Shown piece after piece: positions 1 to 10,599 of a stretch of 64,000 nt of DNA (its first letter is position 1; every line of letters starts with the position of its first letter). The stretch lies in the NCBI GenBank assembly GCA_037127315.1, contig JBBBDQ010001687.1:200001-264000 (forward strand), read 5' to 3'. Below the pieces are notes generated by a model. It saw nothing but the letters and a program-made list of their open reading frames with translations. It was not told the DNA's origin and did no database searches. This DNA is from Ascarosepion bandense. Lineage: Eukaryota; Mollusca; Cephalopoda; Sepiida; Sepiidae. A program made the position numbers and the translations under genes.

Positions 1-490
1 CGCTAAAAAGCTACGGGCTTGATGAAGAAGGCCCTCTAAAAACAACGACTATTCGGCTTAATTTTGGGAAGTAATTTTGAGATGAAAAATTGAGTGAGTG
101 TTTTTCGAACTCACCTTTGTGCGAGTTGACTGGTTCTCCTGCTGAAGTGCATCCAAATTCACATATGTAATCAGGTCGTTTGCACTAAGTGAAGCTTCGC
201 TTTTAAAAACAATTGAGAAAAATCATAATAAACTCGTGAACAGAACTGAGGAGACGATTACAATAATGAGAGATTGAAAAATGTCCCCGAGAATGATAAA
301 ATAAAATAGGACACTACTTGAATTTATATACAGAGCCTCGGTGTCTGTGGTTTGATCGAACCAAGGTGTTGTTAATGTTATCAAAAAATCTATGCATATA
401 CGGAGCCATTGATAACAAATGATATTAATGGGAGATAAAATTAAAAAGATGGCTTTATTTCTTGAGGCTCTTACATAAAGTATTTTGTTT
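1..490. other. AT-rich intergenic DNA, nothing recognised
   Basis: I see no coding region, RNA gene or terminal repeat here. It leads into the (TA)n tract that begins near 494. Confidence 0.5.
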
Positions 491-491
491 A

Positions 492-493
<2 letters not shown>

Positions 494-539
<46 letters not shown>
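494..539. repeat. (TA)n microsatellite
   Basis: Pure alternating TA of about 45 bases. It abuts the 3' end of the minus-strand SINE-B copy that follows, so it is probably that SINE's expanded tail. Confidence 0.9.
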
Positions 540-542
<3 letters not shown>

Positions 543-830
543 CAGACAGATCTGTTTCGCTGTATCACAGCTCATCAATACGGTTAGACATCCGATTACT
601 TTTTACCCAGGATTGAAACCCGACCGAATTGGCGTCAGTCGGCGATTCTATCTCTGAGCTACGGGCGCTCGGTAGAAAGAGGCAGACTTTTTAGAGTGTA
701 TATTATCATTATACACGGCCAACAGCTGAGAGTGTTCTAATTCATTGCTGAATGAACGATGCGTAGATGCAAGAGTAGCTACTGTTCTTCAAAATCTACC
801 ATTCTTCCAGAGTTCCCGATCAGGAGCGTA
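539..830 (-). mobile_element. tRNA-derived SINE, family B
   Basis: Read on the minus strand this carries a polymerase III A-box-like segment (TAGCTCAGAGATAGA, about 650-664) and a B-box-like segment (GGGTTTCAATCC, about 610-622). It then runs into a conserved body ending in GCAGACAGATCTG (plus-strand orientation) beside (TA)n. The same body recurs near 25.9, 31.8, 51.6, 58.2 and 62.0 kb, which is the main evidence for a dispersed element. The box spacing fits a tRNA-like head. It is a degenerate copy with no coding capacity. Confidence 0.75.
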
Positions 831-895
831 AATAGTACTGTTTATCTTTTATAAGGCATCAAAAATAAAGTTTAAAATCACCCTAACACTTCTGC

Positions 896-1465
896 ACACG
901 ACCGGTAGTGTGCAAAAGTATTAGGACGGGGTGATTTTCCTAAAAACCTCACTGAAATTCAAATACAGGGTGAAAAGCCAAGTAACTTGCTAATAATAAT
1001 TTATTTAAAACTAGGTGCAAAAGAAATGTATTAAAAAGAAGTTATATTTAATTTTCCCTATTTTCTATTAAACAAGTTATTTTGAAACTACTCATGATTC
1101 TATTATCCTTGGATATGACTGACTTTTTTCTTATTCCACCCCCCTCTCGAATTGATAAATCTAATGTTACTTCGCAAGACATACTTTGGGAACAAATACA
1201 AGCTGCTTGGCAGGAGATACCATTAGATACATTGAATAAGCTTGTGGTATCAATGCCTGACAGAATGAAGGCTGTGATCAAAGCAAAAGGTTATTATAGT
1301 AAATATTAAATTTATTTTTTAACAAGTATTTTTTTCTTGTTAAAGCATTTGTTGAGTAAATCAAATAAAATTACTTTAATTAAATTGTTTATTTTCTGTC
1401 AATATGTCTCATAAAAGATAAAATAGTTATTGTCCTAATACTTTTGCACAGCGCTATATATATAT
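896..1465 (+). mobile_element. Tc1/mariner-like transposon remnant
   Basis: The left terminal inverted repeat is GTGTGCAAAAGTATTAGGAC (about 909-928) and the right one is its complement, GTCCTAATACTTTTGCACAG (about 1432-1451). Between them the plus-strand frame at 1082-1309 ends in residues resembling the C-terminus of Tc1-type transposases: a W..IPLDTL segment, then SMPDRMKAVIKAKG, then KY. The catalytic DDE region is missing, so this is a deletion derivative that cannot move itself. Family level is fairly secure; the subfamily is not resolved. Confidence 0.75.
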
Positions 1466-1680
1466 ATACAGTGAGACGCATAAGTCTTGGATACATGCTA
1501 TTTTCTGTCAATATGCCTCATAAAAGATAAAATAGTTATTGTCCTAATACTTTTGCACAGCACTATATATATATATACAGTGAGACGCATAAGTATTGGA
1601 TACATGCTATTTTCTGTCGATATGCCTCATAAAAGATAAAATAGTTCTTGTCCTAATATTTTTGCACAGTACTGTATATG
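1452..1680 (+). repeat. Tandem copies of the Tc1-like right end
   Basis: A unit of roughly 110 bases, made of a short (TA) run, CAGTGAGACGCATAAGT and the terminal TCCTAATACTTTTGCACAG, repeats about twice directly after the remnant. The second terminal motif, GTGAGACGCATAAGTATTGG, resembles another Tc1-type end, so this may be two nested elements amplified together. Confidence 0.65.
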
Positions 1681-1689
1681 TAAAAATAT

Positions 1690-1978
1690 ACTGTTTTGAT
1701 CTGAGATTAAGGACAGGATGGTTATATAAAAAGAAGACAAATTAAAAAATAAATAATAAAAAGTCCAAGGAAAACAGTTGAATTCCCTTCATTTTAACAT
1801 CTCATGACATTGCACTACAAATATTATGTTAATCTTTTTGAATGATTTGTGAGCGATTATGGATACGTAATTTGGAATAAAGCTCATTTCGCCTTTTTGC
1901 CTTGATAAAGTCCATTACAGGACAAAACGCGTAGATGAGTTAAATAGTTTTCCTCTTGTCTTCTTTTTATCTAACCAT
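1690..1978 (+). mobile_element. Small element with inverted ends and a hammerhead-like core
   Basis: The left end ATGGTTATATAAAAAGAAGAC and the right end GTCTTCTTTTTATCTAACCAT are near-perfect inverted complements. Near the right end a hammerhead-ribozyme-like segment lies at 1898-1935: TTGATAA, stem II GTCC/GGAC, then AAAACGCGTA. A second copy lies in the opposite orientation at about 26125-26530, so this is a dispersed element. No protein is encoded. It may be a Penelope-derived or retrozyme-like sequence; that link is inference. Confidence 0.5.
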
Positions 1979-1999
1979 ATATATATGTCACTGCCCGGT

Positions 2000-3290
2000 C
2001 GTTCGCTGTTGGTTTCGATCCAGATAGCTGGTCGTAGATTGACTCTGTGTTCTCCCTTGTCCCACGTTGTGTTGATTAATCACAAGGTAGTCACGTGAGT
2101 TCTCCACTAGCTGTCTCTCTACCGAGCTAAACCAAACCGGGAAGCGTGCACACAATTAAGTAATAAAAGAAAGAAATGTAGCACAAAAAAAAAAAAAGAA
2201 AAGTGGACCGACGTCTGAAGTGTTGTGAAATACAGATTATACACAATAGGCTCTTGAATAATTCCCCATCCCTCCTTCTATCAAACTGATAACGGAACGG
2301 ACGTTTCTTAAGTAAATCGAATTATTCTTCTAAGTAATAACGAGAAATCTGGCTGGCCGCAGCTCGCTGCCCCGAACAGAATTCCAAGCTCACTACAAGT
2401 CCAGCCAACCTGCTGCTTGCTTTCCGGAATGTTACGGAAACTGCCGAAGCGCTGGGTTACTCTCCCCATTCAGCAACTCCAAACTTTGTCTGCAAATTCT
2501 CTCCTTACCTGTCTCTTAACTCTGGTTGGTTGATTGGTGACAGGCCCCTCCACGGTCGGCACCCAACGGCATGGCAATCATCTCTCTGTCTCTTCATCTC
2601 TTTGTCTTTGGTCATTACGTCTCTGGACCGGGAAATCGAACTCTCTGCCACTCGAACTGCAAGTACTCATTTTGGTCCCTCGGGACCCTGTATTTATGCC
2701 CATGCTACGGTGTGGGGCCGACGGTCGTTGGGTGTCTAACCCCTCATCTCGGTGACCAATCGGATGCCGGGGTTAGCTGCTACTCGTTGTTGCCTGTGTT
2801 TTACCCAATGGGATTAGTCTTCTTTCCATGACGTCAATTGTTAGTCGTCTCCCCCTTTCGGGGCTTGGTCACCGGACCAATGGAATCTCTCTCGATCTTA
2901 TGACGTCATCTTCCCATACCCTTTTTCTCGGCTGGACTTTTTTTCTCACGAAAGAATTTCGGGGATGTTTTCTTAAAACAATAGGTATTAACCTTTTTGA
3001 ACTGACTTCGCCCAAAATAAGTTGACAAGGGTCCATTGACATTGTCACCCAGATAAAAAAATTGTCACCTGTGTTTTTAATATCCATTTTCTGAGTCACC
3101 TACGGGAAATGCTCTCGTTATCTGGCCCACCCTGCTAAGTGGAAATACCTTTTCTCTAAATTACTTCGTCTCAGAATCAAAACATTTGTTATCTCAAGTC
3201 TTTTCACAATGTTATCTTAATTCTTTTCACAATTCATGCTAGCGAGACAATCGGATACAAAATGAAATCTCCCTTCCCGATATCCAGAAA
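2000..3290. other. Unassigned, comparatively GC-rich stretch
   Basis: Small overlapping ORFs between 2530 and 3100 resemble nothing I know and are not codon-structured. A tRNA-like pair of boxes (TTTAGCTCGGTAGAG near 2130 and GGATCGAAACC near 2015, minus strand) is present but spaced too widely for a tRNA gene. The segment could be an LTR or the body of an unrecognised repeat. Confidence 0.4.
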
Positions 3291-3895
3291 AAGAATAACA
3301 ATTAAATTTATCTTTCCTTTATGTTTAGAATGACCATTGCTAGCTTTTTCTGGGTGGGCCGAAACCGAAATCTATTGTCTCGTGACATTAAAACAAATTT
3401 AATCTTTTCTTTCTTTTTTTTTTCTTTCTCTGGCCGACAAAAAAATAAAAATAAAAATAAAAAAAATAACAATTGAATCTATCTTTCTTTTAGGTTTAGA
3501 ATGACAATCGTTAGTTTTGATGGTGGGCCGAGATCGACTTTATGACATTAAACAAATCCATTTCTCTTTCCTTTCTTCTTTCTTCTTCTTTCCGGGTTTA
3601 CAATAACAGAGAAATACCATGTGTTATCTTTCGTTTTTTTTTTTCTGTTTTGTTTTCCTCCGCTTTTGGTACGTTTTCCTGGCTTATAATAGTAATTAGA
3701 AGATTTTTCAGTTATAATTAATAATTAGTTAATAAAATTAATCACCTCCGTTTTCCTTTGCTCATATTCGGAGGATGAAGAAAATTTCTCTTAGTACGTT
3801 CTCTTATGATCTATAATAGCCATTACAAGATTTTCCGGTTATAGTTAATAATTAATTCATAAAATTAATTATCTTTGATCCGCTCCAAAATATTG
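3290..3895. repeat. Two local tandem duplications
   Basis: A unit of about 170-190 bases containing TTTAGAATGAC and GGGTGGGCCGA occurs at 3290 and again at about 3475. A second unit of about 130 bases containing ATAATAG, TTATA and TAATAATTA occurs near 3670 and again near 3800. Both pairs are diverged direct repeats with no coding potential. Confidence 0.6.

Positions 3896-3897
<2 letters not shown>

Positions 3898-3975
<78 letters not shown>
3898..3975. repeat. (CA)n-(TA)n compound microsatellite with SINE-B end
   Basis: About 30 bases of CA are followed by about 45 of TA, then GTCATCCGCAGACAGATCTG, the 3'-end signature of SINE-B on the minus strand. Only that end of the SINE is present. 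Confidence 0.8.
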
Positions 3976-3979
<4 letters not shown>

Positions 3980-4249
3980 ATCCGCAGACAGATCTGTTTT
4001 CGACTTAAATCACCTCTCCTGGAACAAATTACCGACTTAAGGTGAGGTATACCTGTATATGGCTAAGTATAAAAGTCAAGGTAGACTTTTAAGGATGCTA
4101 AGGGAGCTAATTTCATGCCTTATAAATAAAAGTGAATAATTGTTGTTGAAGTTTTTATTTTCTTATTTTGTATTTATTTATTTATTAACTTTTTATTCAT
4201 TAATGTGACTATTATTTATTTTTTATCATAATTTTATAAATTTTTTTTT

Positions 4250-5090
4250 TTAATCGTTTCACCACGAGCAAGGCATTCCACTGCCACTATTGAGCAGGGA
4301 GTTACATAGGTGGGGAGTGATGAGAAAGGATGGTTAGATATAGGAAATGTCAGAAGGAGGGTGATAGACGGGTAAGGATACCGAGAATGAGAGTTGGGTA
4401 GATGGAGAGAGTGTTTGAAAGAATGGATGCGTGTTAGTGTGTTAAGAGGTGTCTATTGACCTTACATTTAAATTCCTGGGGATTGTAGCTGTCGGGGAAG
4501 CAGGCATGTGGAAGGGAATTCCACGGCGGGAAGCGCGAGAAAAGAAGCTGTTGGAGTAGAAATTACGGTTACATCTTATCTGTTTCACTGTAAAAGGGTG
4601 GGACCTAGTTGCTAATCTAGTATCTCGTGTAAATCGTACCTAGGCGGCACCAATGATCTAACTTCATCTGAGCAGAAGCCGTGAAAGTATTTATAGAAGA
4701 GGCACAGGGAAGCCACGTCACGCCGGTGAGAGAGTGGTTGCAGCCGGTCTGCCAAATCAGTATCGATCACATTACAGATTCTTCACTGTATTTTGTCAAG
4801 AACCCCGAGGAGAGTAACAGGGGCACCCGACCAGATGGCAGCAGTATTCAATACATGGGTGGATGGTAAATTTATATATGTGCAGGATAGATTCAGACGG
4901 AAAAAACTTCCGGGCCCTGCACAGAGAACCGACTTGCATAGCAGCGGATTTAGCAATGGATTCGATATAGTCATTCCATTTGAGGTCCGCCGAGAGCGTA
5001 AGGCCAAGGAGGCGTAGTGTTTTACTCAGTGGGAGGCAAGCCTGTTCCGTGCTAATGGGAGGTAGATGCGATTGTCTATGGTGGTTAATT
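4250..5090 (-). mobile_element. LINE 3' fragment (CR1/L2/jockey-like), decayed
   Basis: Minus-strand translation pieces match the 3' half of a non-LTR reverse transcriptase found four times in this window: a segment around NHHRQ and LRLLGLTLSADLKWN, then SLCLFYKYFHGFCSDE, then RLWNSLP and FKCKVN at the carboxy end. The 3' UTR ends at 4250 with the shared tail motif (complement of TTGCTCGTGGTGAAACGATT). Frameshifts and stops break it, and the 5' part with the catalytic YADD is absent. This is an ordinary 5'-truncated dead copy. Confidence 0.8.
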
Positions 5091-5400
5091 GATAGCAGCT
5101 TCGTTTATTTATTTATTTCAAATAATAGGTTTTCTTTTATTTTAAAAAATTGTTATGGCTATGGCATTTTGGCTTTGAAAATGAGGATTTCTTTACGGAA
5201 AATTAGACAAATTCCGGGGTGCAGATTAACATTTTGGCTTGAAACAATAGCGGCACTCTCAGGAACTTTCCGTTTGCGTAAAGCTATTTTCTGTTTTGTG
5301 TGGATTTCTTTAGATCGAATTTGTGGTTGAACTTATTTCTGTCTGCCATCGAATTATATATTTGATAACTTTGATGTACATGTTACTTTTGTGCACAGAA
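5090..5400. other. Unassigned AT-rich spacer
   Basis: Holds a 116-codon open frame (4980-5330) that starts inside the LINE fragment and shows no recognisable motif. I do not consider it a gene. Confidence 0.4.
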
Positions 5401-5404
5401 ACAC

Positions 5405-5902
5405 GTTATTTTATTTCTGATTTTGATCAGACCCGATAGGATATCGGGGTATCGATTTCCAATATCGGAGTCAAATAAATCATCCAAAGATAAACTAACC
5501 TTAGTAAGTCCATGAAAACTTATCGCACCCATCGGGAGTAAAATTGGAGAAAATGAGCCCTATTGATGGCTGAATATTGGTTTTTGATCAGATTCGATAG
5601 AATATCGAGGGTATCGATTTCCGATATCGAGAAAAATGAGTCGTCTGAGAAGATCTACTAATGTTTGAGACTAAAAAACTATAATTTTACCAAGTTAGAG
5701 TAAATTCGGCAACAAGAACCAGGATAAAAGGGCTGAAATCCTGATCTTGATCAGATCTGATCTGATATCGGGTTATCAACTTCTGATATCGAGAGGGAAT
5801 CAGAAAAATTAAGTGGCCCATGACCTGACCGGAAGCCTAAAGAATATTTGTGTGAAGTTTGGTGAGAATCAGATGAAAATTGTAGATTTGTATAAAGGAC
5901 AT

Positions 5903-5965
<63 letters not shown>

Positions 5966-5996
5966 AACAACTTGCCTTTTATATATATATATATAA
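5405..5996 (-). mobile_element. Helitron-derived fragment, 5' end on the right
   Basis: On the minus strand it begins with (TA)n then AAAAGGCAAG and a TGTCTGTC run, the same 5' module as the canonical Helitron at 59829-60375, and continues with TATACAAATC. Leftward are three diverged repeats of a GATCAGA..CGATA..ATATCG segment (about 5427, 5585, 5745). The hairpin plus CTAG 3' terminus is absent, so it is truncated or internally rearranged. Non-coding. Confidence 0.6.
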
Positions 5997-6124
5997 GCCC
6001 AATAGCTAAATAGTGGCTGGCTGGACCAGCAGACGGTAGTTCGAAAAAAGTGCTCAGTGTGCACCCAACACAAATGAACTGAATGTTGCTAACAATATAT
6101 TAAAGAAGAGAACACACACTATTT

Positions 6125-6168
6125 ACTTGCTACCCAGGTTTCGACCACGCAGATCTACTCAGGCAAGC
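6125..6168 (-). ncRNA. Hammerhead-ribozyme-like fold, one core change
   Basis: Minus strand order: stem I GCTTGC, core CTGAGTA (consensus CTGANGA, so one substitution), stem II GATC/GGTC, GAA, short stem III ACC/GGT, A at the cleavage position, stem I GCAAGT. Six pairs in stem I and four in stem II are retained. The core G-to-T change probably abolishes activity. Confidence 0.5.
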
Positions 6169-6209
6169 GGTCTTGTCTGAGAGTTGTAATTATTTTGATA
6201 TTGTAACCA

Positions 6210-6510
6210 TAAACTTTATGCTAAGTGTTACTTCTTACCCACTTCAAGCGCGTGTGGAATTCTTTTCCGACCTCTTGCTTTCCATTCAACTTTGATCTTA
6301 GAAAATTTAAATACAATGTCAATCGTTATCTTCTTTCTTCTTAAAAAAAAACAACTATTCTTTTATCCTTTTGTCTCCTTAATAATATTTTCTTTTTTTT
6401 TCTTTTTTTTTTTTCTCTCATATACTTTCAAACTCAGTGGCGCTATTGCCTTGCGTCTCAGTGGCTTTATTACCTTGCTTGGGGGTGAAAGATTTTTAAT
6501 AATACCATGG
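6210..6510 (+). mobile_element. LINE 3' end fragment
   Basis: Plus-strand translation gives RVWNSFP, then a CFP-like step, FDLRKFKYNVN and YLL, the same carboxy-terminal pattern as the LINE copies at 11 and 17 kb. It is followed by the UTR motif CAGTGGC..TTGCC and a TTGCTTGGGGGTGAAAGAT tail. Diverged and non-functional. Confidence 0.6.
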
Positions 6511-6599
6511 AAAGATTATGCAAGCAGTGAGAAAGTTTAAAGGAAATGAAAGCTAAAAGGACATTAGGACATGCTTTCGAATCTTCGCGATCTTATCAA

Positions 6600-6780
6600 C
6601 ATTTACTTTTTTTTTACAAATTAAATTAAGCACGACTGGCTATGAATGGAAGAAAAATTTTCGCACATCTCAACGTTATTCGACTGATAAGCCATAAAAC
6701 ATTTCAATCAACCAATCAATCAATCAAATAATTAATCGATCAATCAATCGATCGATCGATCAATCATTTACAGTTAAAAG
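6600..6780. repeat. (AATC)n-rich spacer
   Basis: A run of degenerate CAATCAAT/GATCGATC tetranucleotides at about 6710-6765 lies between the two LINE 3' fragments. Confidence 0.6.
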
Positions 6781-6784
6781 TGCT

Positions 6785-6945
6785 AAATGTAACCGTAAGT
6801 TCTATGCTAAGAGTTCCTTCTTACCCACTTCTCGCTGTTGGAATTCTCTTCCGGTTTTTTGTCTCACAATCAAATTTGATCTTTAAAAATTTAAATCCAA
6901 TGTCAGTCGTTATCTTCCTTCTTAAAAACCTGTTCTTTTATTGTC
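6785..6945 (+). mobile_element. Second LINE 3' end fragment
   Basis: Repeats the same arrangement as 6220-6360 (TATGCTAAG, TTCTTACCCACTT, TGGAATTCT, FDL-KFK-NVS). It is a diverged duplicate of the preceding fragment, either tandem or an independent insertion of the same family. Confidence 0.55.
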
Positions 6946-6964
6946 CTCTTTTCTGAATATTTTT

Positions 6965-7766
6965 TCAAATTCCTTGACACGCAACAATCCTGCCAGTGAA
7001 AATCTCTTCCGGCTTACATTGTGTGTATTTTGGCAGCATTTTTTCATTAATACAGGTTTCATTGAATAATATAGACAAGTTCTGTCTATTTATTTTGTGT
7101 AAGATCCGTTCGTATGATCTGATTAGCTTGATAGTGTTGTCACGGAAAGACGACAAGAAATCGCAATAATTGTTGATTTTTTTATCAGGTCTGAGCTTTC
7201 GGCTTACATAAGCCATTATCAAAGGATGAACAGTTAATGTTCAGTGAACATAGAACATTTAAATTATTATTAACAGAGTGGAGTTATACAGAGAAAATTA
7301 GACAGGTCCATTTTTTGTGTCGCACATGGCTGTAGGCCGAGAAGGAATTGTGGTAGTGGGTTTTTTGTTCAATTGAGTGTATAGTGGCATGAGGGATTGG
7401 TCTGGGGACTGCTGCTACTATGGTGTAGGGGGTAAGTATAATGACCTCTCCCGTCGATTATAGGCATTGAAGTATGTTAGTAGAGGTGTCGAAATTTATT
7501 TTATTTAGGCTAGGTTTAAACTGTTTGATGTAGATAGCTTCTAGAATTTTAAGTTTTCGTTTATAATTTTCTTGTCTAAGTATATGCGTATTTTCAACAA
7601 GTGTTTTCCTAAGAAGCGTGTGTTGATAGCCGTGGTGTTTTAAATGTCGGAATATGTTAGAATTTTCACTTAAGTGCAATGTAAGTCTCCGCGAAAGCGA
7701 GTTAGTAGTATGTCCAACGTAGGTATTATTTAGTTTGTTTATCAGACCTGATAAAAAAATCAACAA
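6965..7766 (-). mobile_element. Penelope-like retroelement, partial tandem
   Basis: Two minus-strand frames belong to one element type. 7458-7766 encodes a GIY-YIG endonuclease C-terminus: NTYVGHTTNSLSRRLTLHLS, then LEAIYIKQFKPSLNKI. 6965-7222 encodes a PLE N-terminal segment (IRSYERILHKINRQNLSILFN, TCINEKMLPKYT). In transcription order the endonuclease comes first, then about 230 bases of UTR, then the N-terminus. This is the head-to-tail partial tandem typical of PLEs, with a pseudo-LTR between. The reverse transcriptase core is missing. Confidence 0.75.
7193..7225 (-). ncRNA. Hammerhead-like motif in PLE pseudo-LTR
   Basis: Minus strand: TTGATAA, then GGCTT/AAGCC (a perfect five-pair stem II with ATGT loop), then CGAAAGCTC. 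It overlaps the start of the PLE N-terminal frame, exactly where PLE hammerheads are known to sit. Two core positions differ from CTGANGA, so catalysis is doubtful. Confidence 0.5.
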
Positions 7767-7893
7767 TTATTGCGATTTCTTGTCGTCTTTCCGTGACAAC
7801 ACTATCAAGCTAATCAGATCATACGAACGGATCTTACACAAAATAAATAGACAGAACTTGTCTATATTATTCAATGAAACATGTATTAATATA
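7745..7893 (+). mobile_element. Inverted copy of the PLE N-terminal segment
   Basis: The plus strand encodes DKKINNYCDFLSSFRD and IKLIRSYERILHKINRQN, almost identical to the minus-strand segment at 6990-7190. The two N-terminal pieces are therefore inverted around the endonuclease fragment. Inverted 5'-truncated neighbours are a known by-product of PLE integration. Confidence 0.7.
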
Positions 7894-8071
7894 TATATAT
7901 ATATATAGTGGACTCTCTTATCGTAAACCATATATGAGAGTCAGCAGCGGATGGTGCCCTTCATTTTACACTTATGCACGGGATTTCTGTCCTGCATGCA
8001 TTTGTGTTGAACTATTAGCTATCCTGCACTAACATTTGTTTAAAGTGATCAGTTGCATAGACGGCATAATG

Positions 8072-8131
<60 letters not shown>

Positions 8132-8160
8132 ACAACATATCCCATGTTATATTATCACGG
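7893..8160. repeat. Spacer with (TA)n and (TC)n
   Basis: A short (TA)n run follows the PLE near 7890. A pure (TC)n tract of about 55 bases lies at 8073-8128. Confidence 0.85.
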
Positions 8161-8560
8161 AGTTTGACATTCACGGGGCCTCATAAGGGCCCTCATAAGG
8201 GGTTTTGATGTCAGAGTTTCCCGTCTCTGGTACGAGGGCTGGTGGATTGAGAGCGCCCATGATGACTTTGATCAGGGTTCGAAAAGCTCCCACACGTCTA
8301 AACACACAGACAAGATGCAAATATTCCACACTCAGTACATATTTACATAGCCGTTCCAGACGTGAACACACATGCAGTGTATCCACATAACTAACACACA
8401 TACTCAGGCACATACGCAAACTATTTGACCCATAGATTGGACCCTAATAGGTACTAACACTCCGGGCCAGGGAGGACCTGGGAGTAATGGCATTTGAAGG
8501 GTAACTCCACATTCTCCAAGATTCCAAATAGTAAATTTAGACCCACACCATCATGTGGAA
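8160..8560. other. Unassigned segment
   Basis: Overlapping opposite-strand frames of 82 and 61 codons (8171-8419) have no recognisable motif. I cannot support a gene here. The non-repetitive character and higher GC make it worth a protein search. Confidence 0.35.
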
Positions 8561-8562
8561 GT

Positions 8563-8657
<95 letters not shown>
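8563..8657. repeat. (TA)n-(TG)n compound microsatellite
   Basis: About 48 bases of TA pass directly into about 46 bases of TG. ORFs across it (poly-YI, poly-VC, poly-HT) are artefacts. Confidence 0.95.
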
Positions 8658-8659
<2 letters not shown>

Positions 8660-8900
8660 CTCCAAGAGATGAAGCACTAGTTCCCGTAAGATCACCAAAG
8701 TTAAGCAAAGTCAAATCTGGTTGGTACTCAAATGAGTGACCGCATGGGAATACCAGGCGTCGCAAACTTGGATGTGTGGGTGGTGCAATTTAAAATATTT
8801 CGGAATTGTCAATCGGAGAACCGAAGTAGAATTTCTGTTGGGTTCGTTTCCGCGCAAATACCCTTGAGAAAAAAATGGATCATTCCTCACCTCCAACAGC
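8658..8900 (+). mobile_element. 5S-rRNA-like plus tRNA-like composite SINE, degenerate
   Basis: 8690-8765 carries the internal control features of a 5S gene: GATCACCAAAGTTAAGCAA, CTGGTTGGTACTC, ATGAGTGACCGCATGGGAA and TACCAGGCG. It passes without a gap into a degenerate SINE-A head (GGATGTG..GTGGTGCAAT, then AATCGGAGAACCGAAG, GTTGGGTTCGTTTCC, CGCGCAAATACCCTTGAGAAA). The same join occurs at 46765-47050. The 5' third of the 5S is poor, so this is a SINE or pseudogene, not a functional 5S gene. Confidence 0.65.
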
Positions 8901-8969
8901 TACGCGTTAATTAATACAACTTGTTAATTAGGAAAACTTTATCACTAAAACAATTATTATTTCCAAAAA

Positions 8970-9240
8970 CCTCTACTCCTGTTCAAAAGACCGGTGATGG
9001 GTATGAACCGGGCGATAGGCGAACCTATCTATTCCTATTTAGGGAAAAATAGTGAATAAAATTTCAGAATTCAGGCGTAGACATTAAAATTATAGTGTAG
9101 AAGTAGACTTTAGAAGGAACCGAACACCCAACCCTAAATAGGGAACAAGGGATAAACCCCTACTCCTTTTCAAAATACCGGGGAGGAATGTGAACCGGGC
9201 GATAGGCGAACCTAACTACTTCTTTCCTCATCTGTGTGTT
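8970..9240 (-). repeat. Duplicated tRNA-B-box-like repeat
   Basis: The segment CCTACTCCTTTTCAAAA..CCGG followed by GTGAACCGGGCGATAGGCGA occurs twice (about 8972-9040 and 9160-9220), with a third version at 21255-21325. The minus strand reads CGCCCGGTTCA.ACCC, close to a polymerase III B box. It is probably the head of another small SINE. Confidence 0.5.
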
Positions 9241-10190
9241 TTGAAAAAAATAAAAGAGAGATTGTGGCGGTCAGTAAGTGAAAGATTGATTTTTAATTTA
9301 TTTTTTTTTAAAGTTTCATAATTTATTCTGTGATTTGCTCTAATTAGTTTGTACTTCAACTAATTTTGCTTAAGTTAGAATAAAGATTAGATATAAAAAC
9401 GTCACGTGTTTTTATTTTAGTGATGCTATATCTGGAGAGTTTTGTCTCTGATAAAATGAATCAACGTTTATGTGTTGAGAATTGAATCGATTGTGCTTCT
9501 TATAGCGTGTCTCATTCGGTACGAAAGTACAAATCGAGAATTCTTGGCGTACCTCATTGGGTGCTGAAGTACCCAACCAAGAAAATATTTTAAAACCATT
9601 TCTGATGTTTACTCAGATTTGAGGAAGTCGTTGGGCCAAGAACGTTTTTTGCATTCCCTTGTAGAATGAAATCATTGACAAGCCTTTTCTATAGACAAGT
9701 TTGCATGATACTGCGCCTGTGTACGATCTAAATAGAAAACACTTCTGCTCAAATAACAATTAGTATGTTGGACTTACAAGTCTTTGGAATTGAGTTCAAT
9801 CCGCAGTCAAGTTTTAAGGTAGTATTATATGTAGGTATCTCCAAAGATTCCCTAAAAATAGATAGATATGATGAAAAATACTCCAAATTTAATAAAAACA
9901 AAGTTTTATTGACAAAACATCTATTTCATTAACAGAAAAAAAAAACGAAGTATTTTTTTTAATTAAATTATATTTTTATCCTTTTTGAAACTTTTACAAT
10001 TTTGGTAATTTTTTGGGGAATCATAAATTACGATAATAAAGTTTTGTAGTGGAACTCTGGATCCTGGTTGGTCATCAAATCGCAAAATTCAAAATACGTC
10101 AGAGAAACGGGTTTTCCACAGATAAAGAAAAATCATTCTGTGATCCACCCCACGTGACTGGATTGAATATTTAAGGATTGTCTCTAACTG
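9240..10190. other. AT-rich DNA, nothing recognised
   Basis: No ORF, hairpin or terminal repeat stands out. The right-hand part may belong to the LTR-like repeat that follows. Confidence 0.45.
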
Positions 10191-10194
10191 GTCA

Positions 10195-10595
10195 CAGCGG
10201 TCAGTCAGAGGAGGCAGTTTGTTGACACGCATCGAAAATGTAACTCTCAACTTCAAGTGACCCGGACATTGTCCTCTTTCTCTGTCTCCTTATCTATTTC
10301 AACAATTACTACTAGAACATTTTGTACGAACTCTTGATAAACTTAACTTTCTCAATGAACATTAACTTCTACAACTTACGCTATTCCGCTTTATAATAAA
10401 TTTCTATTTTAATATTTAAAATGTGTATTTTATTATTCCACTCTTCTGCACTAATTCTACATATTCCAACCTGCCGACGACCATCCTTCTGATGAAGACT
10501 TTCTGATGAATAAAACTCTGCATAAATCCTGTAAGTTGTAGAGAGTTCGGTCAAGTCTGACACAAGGCCGAACAAAAAAAAACATTAACCAGCTC
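10195..10595 (+). repeat. LTR-like dispersed repeat, copy 1
   Basis: This shares long collinear blocks with 42480-42875: GACATTGTCCTCTTTCTC, ACTACTAGAACATTTTGTAC, AACATTAACTTCTACAACTTA, TTATTATTCCAC, GTCTGACACAAGGCCGAA and ATTAACCAGCTCCCTACG. The blocks include AT-rich poly(A)-like sites and lie in the same orientation 32 kb apart. The layout resembles LTRs of a retrotransposon. No gag-pol reading frame adjoins either copy, so both would be solo LTRs. Family unassigned. Confidence 0.5.
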
Positions 10596-10599
10596 CCTA

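Noticed and set aside
2015..2150. tRNA gene
   Set aside because: A-box-like and B-box-like motifs are over 100 bases apart and no cloverleaf can be drawn.
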